Source of the DNA: DASQHY01 sp035602605
Lineage (GTDB): Bacteria > Acidobacteriota > Terriglobia > Acidiferrales > UBA7541
NCBI GenBank assembly: GCA_035602605.1
Contig: DATNLZ010000079.1
Span: 51,945-115,944, forward strand
DNA length: 64,000 nt
Reading direction: 5' to 3'
Each line of letters begins with the position of its first letter. Position 1 is the stretch's first letter. A program made the translations under genes and the position numbers. The notes beneath the pieces are model-generated. The model had not been told where the DNA came from. It did no database searches and saw only the letters and a list, made by a program, of their open reading frames with translations. Shown here in pieces: positions 61,260 through 64,000 of the stretch.

Positions 61260-63200
61260 ATGTTCGGCGAATTGACGCGGACTAGCCGCTCGATGAGTGA
61301 CCAACACGAACTTGAAGAACGAGTGAAAACAGCGCGGGCCGAGTGCGAACGGCTTCGCGAAGAAAACGTGCGTCTCCGTGCAATGCTTAGCATCCACGAC
61401 CCAGTTCTCGAACACCCAGCCCCGTCGGCACCAGGCGCTGCGCCCACGCCTCTACCTGGCAGAAGCATCACCGAGGCCTCTACACCTGAGCAGAAGATCG
61501 CGTTATTTCGAGGCCTCTTTCGTGGGCGAGAGGATGTCTACGCTGTCCGCTGGGAAGGAAAAGGTGGTAAGGCTGGCTATTCCCCGGCTGGCCTCATGGA
61601 CTGGCAGGCCATTCACGCAGCTAGACCGGATGAGCGAAAGAAAGTTGCTCGCAAGACGCGGATGCTGCTGCCCCTCACGGATGACGCCGTTCGAAACCAC
61701 CTCACGGGGAAACAAACGATAGGAATTTACCCCCTATTGCCTGACGAGACGTGCTGGTTCCTCGCTCTCGATTTCGACAAGAAATCGTGGATGGCTGATG
61801 CTTGCGTGTTTCTAGCGACCTGTTGGCACTTTCAGGTTCCGGCAGCTGTCGAACGATCGCGATCAGGAAATGGCGCGCACGTTTGGACGTTCTTTGATCG
61901 CCCGGTATTGGCTACCGATGCCAGAAGACTAGGGTGTGCCCTGCTGACGAGGACCATGGAAAAGAGACACGAAATTGGACTCGACTCATATGACCGCCTT
62001 TTCCCGAGCCAGGACACCCTACCCAAGGGCGGGTTCGGAAATTTGATCGCTTTGCCTTTGCAGAAGCGCCCGAGAGAACAAGGCAACAGCGTATTCCTAA
62101 ACGAACTCTTCAAACCTCATTCTGATCAATGGAGACTCTTAGAGTCGGTTCAAAGAATCTCAGCGGACATGCTCGCTCGCCTAATTCACGAAATCGCGCC
62201 CGAAGGAAACACCGTTGGGGTGCGTCTAACCATACCCGATGAAACTGGCTTTGAAGCCCCGTGGCTGTGGCGCCCGACTCGGTCACGGAAGGACGGACGA
62301 ATCACCGACCCACTGCCTTCGACCGTTCGAGTGGTGATAAGCAATCTGGTCTATGTCGAAAAGAAGGGAATGCCCTCCGACATGTTAGACCGCTTGATTC
62401 GAATTGCCGCCTTTCAAAATCCAGAATTTTACAAGGCTCAGGCCATGCGACTCTCGACCTACGGCAAGCCGCGAGTCATATCCTGTGGCGAGAGTTTTCC
62501 CGAACACATCGGTCTCCCGAGGGGATGCCTCGAAGAAGTGATTAGAATCTTCAAAGACCACGGCGTAAAAATAGAGATTCAAGATGAACGAACAACAGGA
62601 CAGCACATAGACGTGTCTTTTCACGCCGAGCTGCGGCCTGAACAACAAGACGCCAGTACTCAAATGCTCGCTCACGACCAAGGCGTACTGAGTGCGCCGA
62701 CGGCATTTGGAAAGACCGTTGTCGGCGCATACATGATCGAGAAGAGAGCCGTCAACGCGCTGATTCTTGTGCACCGTCGTCAACTGATGGACCAATGGCG
62801 CGAGCGATTGGCAGCTTTCCTGGATCTTCCCAGTGGGAGTATCGGACAGTTCGGTGGAGGAAAGAATAATAGAACTGGCGTGATTGATGTAGCGGTCATT
62901 CAAAGCCTACAGCGGAAAGGTAACGTCGAAGACTTCGTTGCGGATTACGGTCACGTCATTGTGGACGAGTGCCATCATTTATCAGCGTTTACCTTCGAGC
63001 GAATTCTTCGCCAAGTCAAAGCAAAGTATGTTCTGGGTATGACGGCGACGCTGATTCGAAAAGATGGACACCATCCCATAATCAACATGCAATGTGGCCC
63101 GGTCCGCTTTCGTCTCAGTGCGAAGAAGGCCGCTAGAGGCCTCGCACGTCGAACACAAGGTCATCCCGCGATTGACCGATTTCGCAGGGAACCGCACTGA
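61260..63200 (+). CDS. TOTE-type primase-helicase, N-terminal and central part before frameshift
   Basis: 646 residues. Short N-terminal coiled coil (DQHELEERVKTARAECERLR), then an archaeo-eukaryotic-type primase domain with the acidic LDFD at 170-173 and SRSGNGAHVW at 200-209. An SF2 helicase follows with FGKT near 483-486, DECHH near 569 and MTATLIRKDG. This is the layout of the TOTE conflict-system primase-helicase. After about residue 624 the frame turns into Arg-rich nonsense and stops, while true homology continues one base on. The start may be Met12 (61293). Confidence 0.85.
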   Translation: MFGELTRTSRSMSDQHELEERVKTARAECERLREENVRLRAMLSIHDPVLEHPAPSAPGAAPTPLPGRSITEASTPEQKIALFRGLFRGREDVYAVRWEGKGGKAGYSPAGLMDWQAIHAARPDERKKVARKTRMLLPLTDDAVRNHLTGKQTIGIYPLLPDETCWFLALDFDKKSWMADACVFLATCWHFQVPAAVERSRSGNGAHVWTFFDRPVLATDARRLGCALLTRTMEKRHEIGLDSYDRLFPSQDTLPKGGFGNLIALPLQKRPREQGNSVFLNELFKPHSDQWRLLESVQRISADMLARLIHEIAPEGNTVGVRLTIPDETGFEAPWLWRPTRSRKDGRITDPLPSTVRVVISNLVYVEKKGMPSDMLDRLIRIAAFQNPEFYKAQAMRLSTYGKPRVISCGESFPEHIGLPRGCLEEVIRIFKDHGVKIEIQDERTTGQHIDVSFHAELRPEQQDASTQMLAHDQGVLSAPTAFGKTVVGAYMIEKRAVNALILVHRRQLMDQWRERLAAFLDLPSGSIGQFGGGKNNRTGVIDVAVIQSLQRKGNVEDFVADYGHVIVDECHHLSAFTFERILRQVKAKYVLGMTATLIRKDGHHPIINMQCGPVRFRLSAKKAARGLARRTQGHPAIDRFRREPH

Positions 63201-63729
63201 GCACGAAATAACGATCCATGATATTTACGCCGCGCTCGTCACCGACCAAAGAAGAAATGAACTAATTATTCGGGACCTTCAGCGGGTTCTGGGTATGGGA
63301 CGCTCGCCACTCGTTCTGACGAGCCGGACGGAGCATCTCGATTACTTGGCTGGATGTCTGAACGAACTCTGTCCGCATATATTTGTTTTGAAAGGTGGGA
63401 TGGGTGCTAAGCAAAGGAAGAAGCTTGCTGAGTCCCTCGCAGCCGTTTCTCTCAAGGAGCCTCGTGTGATCCTGGCGACGGGAAGTTATCTTGGGGAGGG
63501 CTTTGATGACGCTCGCCTCGACACGCTGCTGCTCGCGATGCCGATTTCATGGAGGGGAACGCTGCAGCAGTACGTAGGCCGGCTGCACCGCCTTCACGTG
63601 AATAAGAAGGAAGTCCGGGTCTATGACTACGCAGATGTCCAGGTTGCTATGCTGGCTCGGATGTACAAAAAAAGACTGTCAGGCTATGCGGCGCTTGGTT
63701 ACACGGTAGTAGATGGTCTCGAAGACTAG
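63136..63729 (+). pseudogene. TOTE-type primase-helicase, C-terminal helicase part after frameshift
   Basis: Continues the previous gene in the +1 frame from about 63136 (EASHVEHKVIPRLTDF). Helicase motifs: SPLVLTSRTEHLDYLAG, LATGSYLGEGFDDARLDTLL and QQYVGRLHRLH, the C-terminal RecA-like domain. One extra base in 63130-63136 (for example the A at 63135 in GCCGCTAGAGGCC) would restore a single gene of about 822 codons. No slippery site is seen, so this is a mutation or sequence error rather than programmed shifting. Confidence 0.8.
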
Positions 63730-63821
63730 GACATAACGGGCCTCTACGGGTCGGAAGCAGGGCGCCCTGCTCGTGTGTACCTACAACGTGCGAATGAGCG
63801 TCCGACTTGCTCGATCGCTGC

Positions 63822-64000
63822 TTTGGTGTCTTTGGTGTCTGTTTAGGGCCAGAATTAGAACCAAACAACTGAAAATCTTGATACTATTGAAGCAGTAGAA
63901 ATCGGAGAAATCGCCAGCATTCATGCGCTTTTGATGCATGTTGCTGAAAAGATTGCAGGGTGCTCGAAGAGACTGGGTGAGTATCCCACCCTCTCCGCCA
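63822..64000. repeat. 179-bp direct repeat, right copy (reaches window end)
   Basis: The same length and orientation as 59741-59919, ending in the identical 25 bases. It may extend past the window. Together the copies bracket the zeta and TOTE genes and define a unit of about 4.1 kb. Confidence 0.75.

Overview
The window looks like a chromosomal segment of an Acidobacteriota (Terriglobia-like) bacterium. The basis is inference from gene families, not a marker gene. There are two MacB-like 'orphan' permeases of the duplicated acidobacterial type with no ATPase beside them. There is also a PadR regulator coupled to a permease-prefix membrane protein, a TPR-CHAT protein, and a large number of small DinB, VOC and cupin genes. 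No rRNA, tRNA or CRISPR array was seen.

Region 1 (about 1-6.1 kb, all minus strand) is a defence-like block. It holds a PLD-plus-SNF2 helicase cut by the window edge, a two-gene XRE/ImmA-IrrE unit with a 35-bp dyad over its promoter and ribosome site, and an AvcD-type anti-phage cytidine deaminase with its own sigma-70-like promoter and a 59-residue downstream partner.

Region 2 (about 6.25-22.8 kb, mostly minus strand) is the transfer region of an integrative conjugative element or plasmid relic. It reads VirB2-VirB3-VirB4-VirB9-VirB10-lipoprotein-VirB5-VirB6-VirB8-2TM protein-winged helix protein-unknown-RHH-like-VirD4-VirB11, with many 4-base start/stop overlaps. It is headed by ArdC, with an excisionase-like HTH gene diverging from it. 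I see no obvious relaxase and no intact integrase. The element ends abruptly against the N-terminal stump of a class A beta-lactamase, at a 24-bp perfect palindrome.

Region 3 (about 23-59.7 kb) is accessory chromosome. It carries regulators (two GlxA/FtrA-type, two further AraC, MarR, PadR, one full and one truncated LysR), a sigma/anti-sigma pair, a secreted M20 peptidase / NifS-like / M20 peptidase operon, a CHAT-S41 protease operon, an SMR exporter, a class V aminotransferase and two orphan permeases. Decayed genes are scattered through it: an O-methyltransferase 3' end, an integrase 5' end, a LysR without its effector domain and a frameshifted exported protein. A dispersed intergenic repeat of about 100 bp recurs.

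Region 4 (about 59.7-64.0 kb) is a small compact island. A zeta-type toxin with a small partner and a TOTE-type primase-helicase (interrupted by a one-base frameshift) lie between two 179-bp direct repeats. Both repeats end in the same 25 bases, which resemble the 3' end of a tRNA-Ser gene. This is the most unusual architecture in the window.
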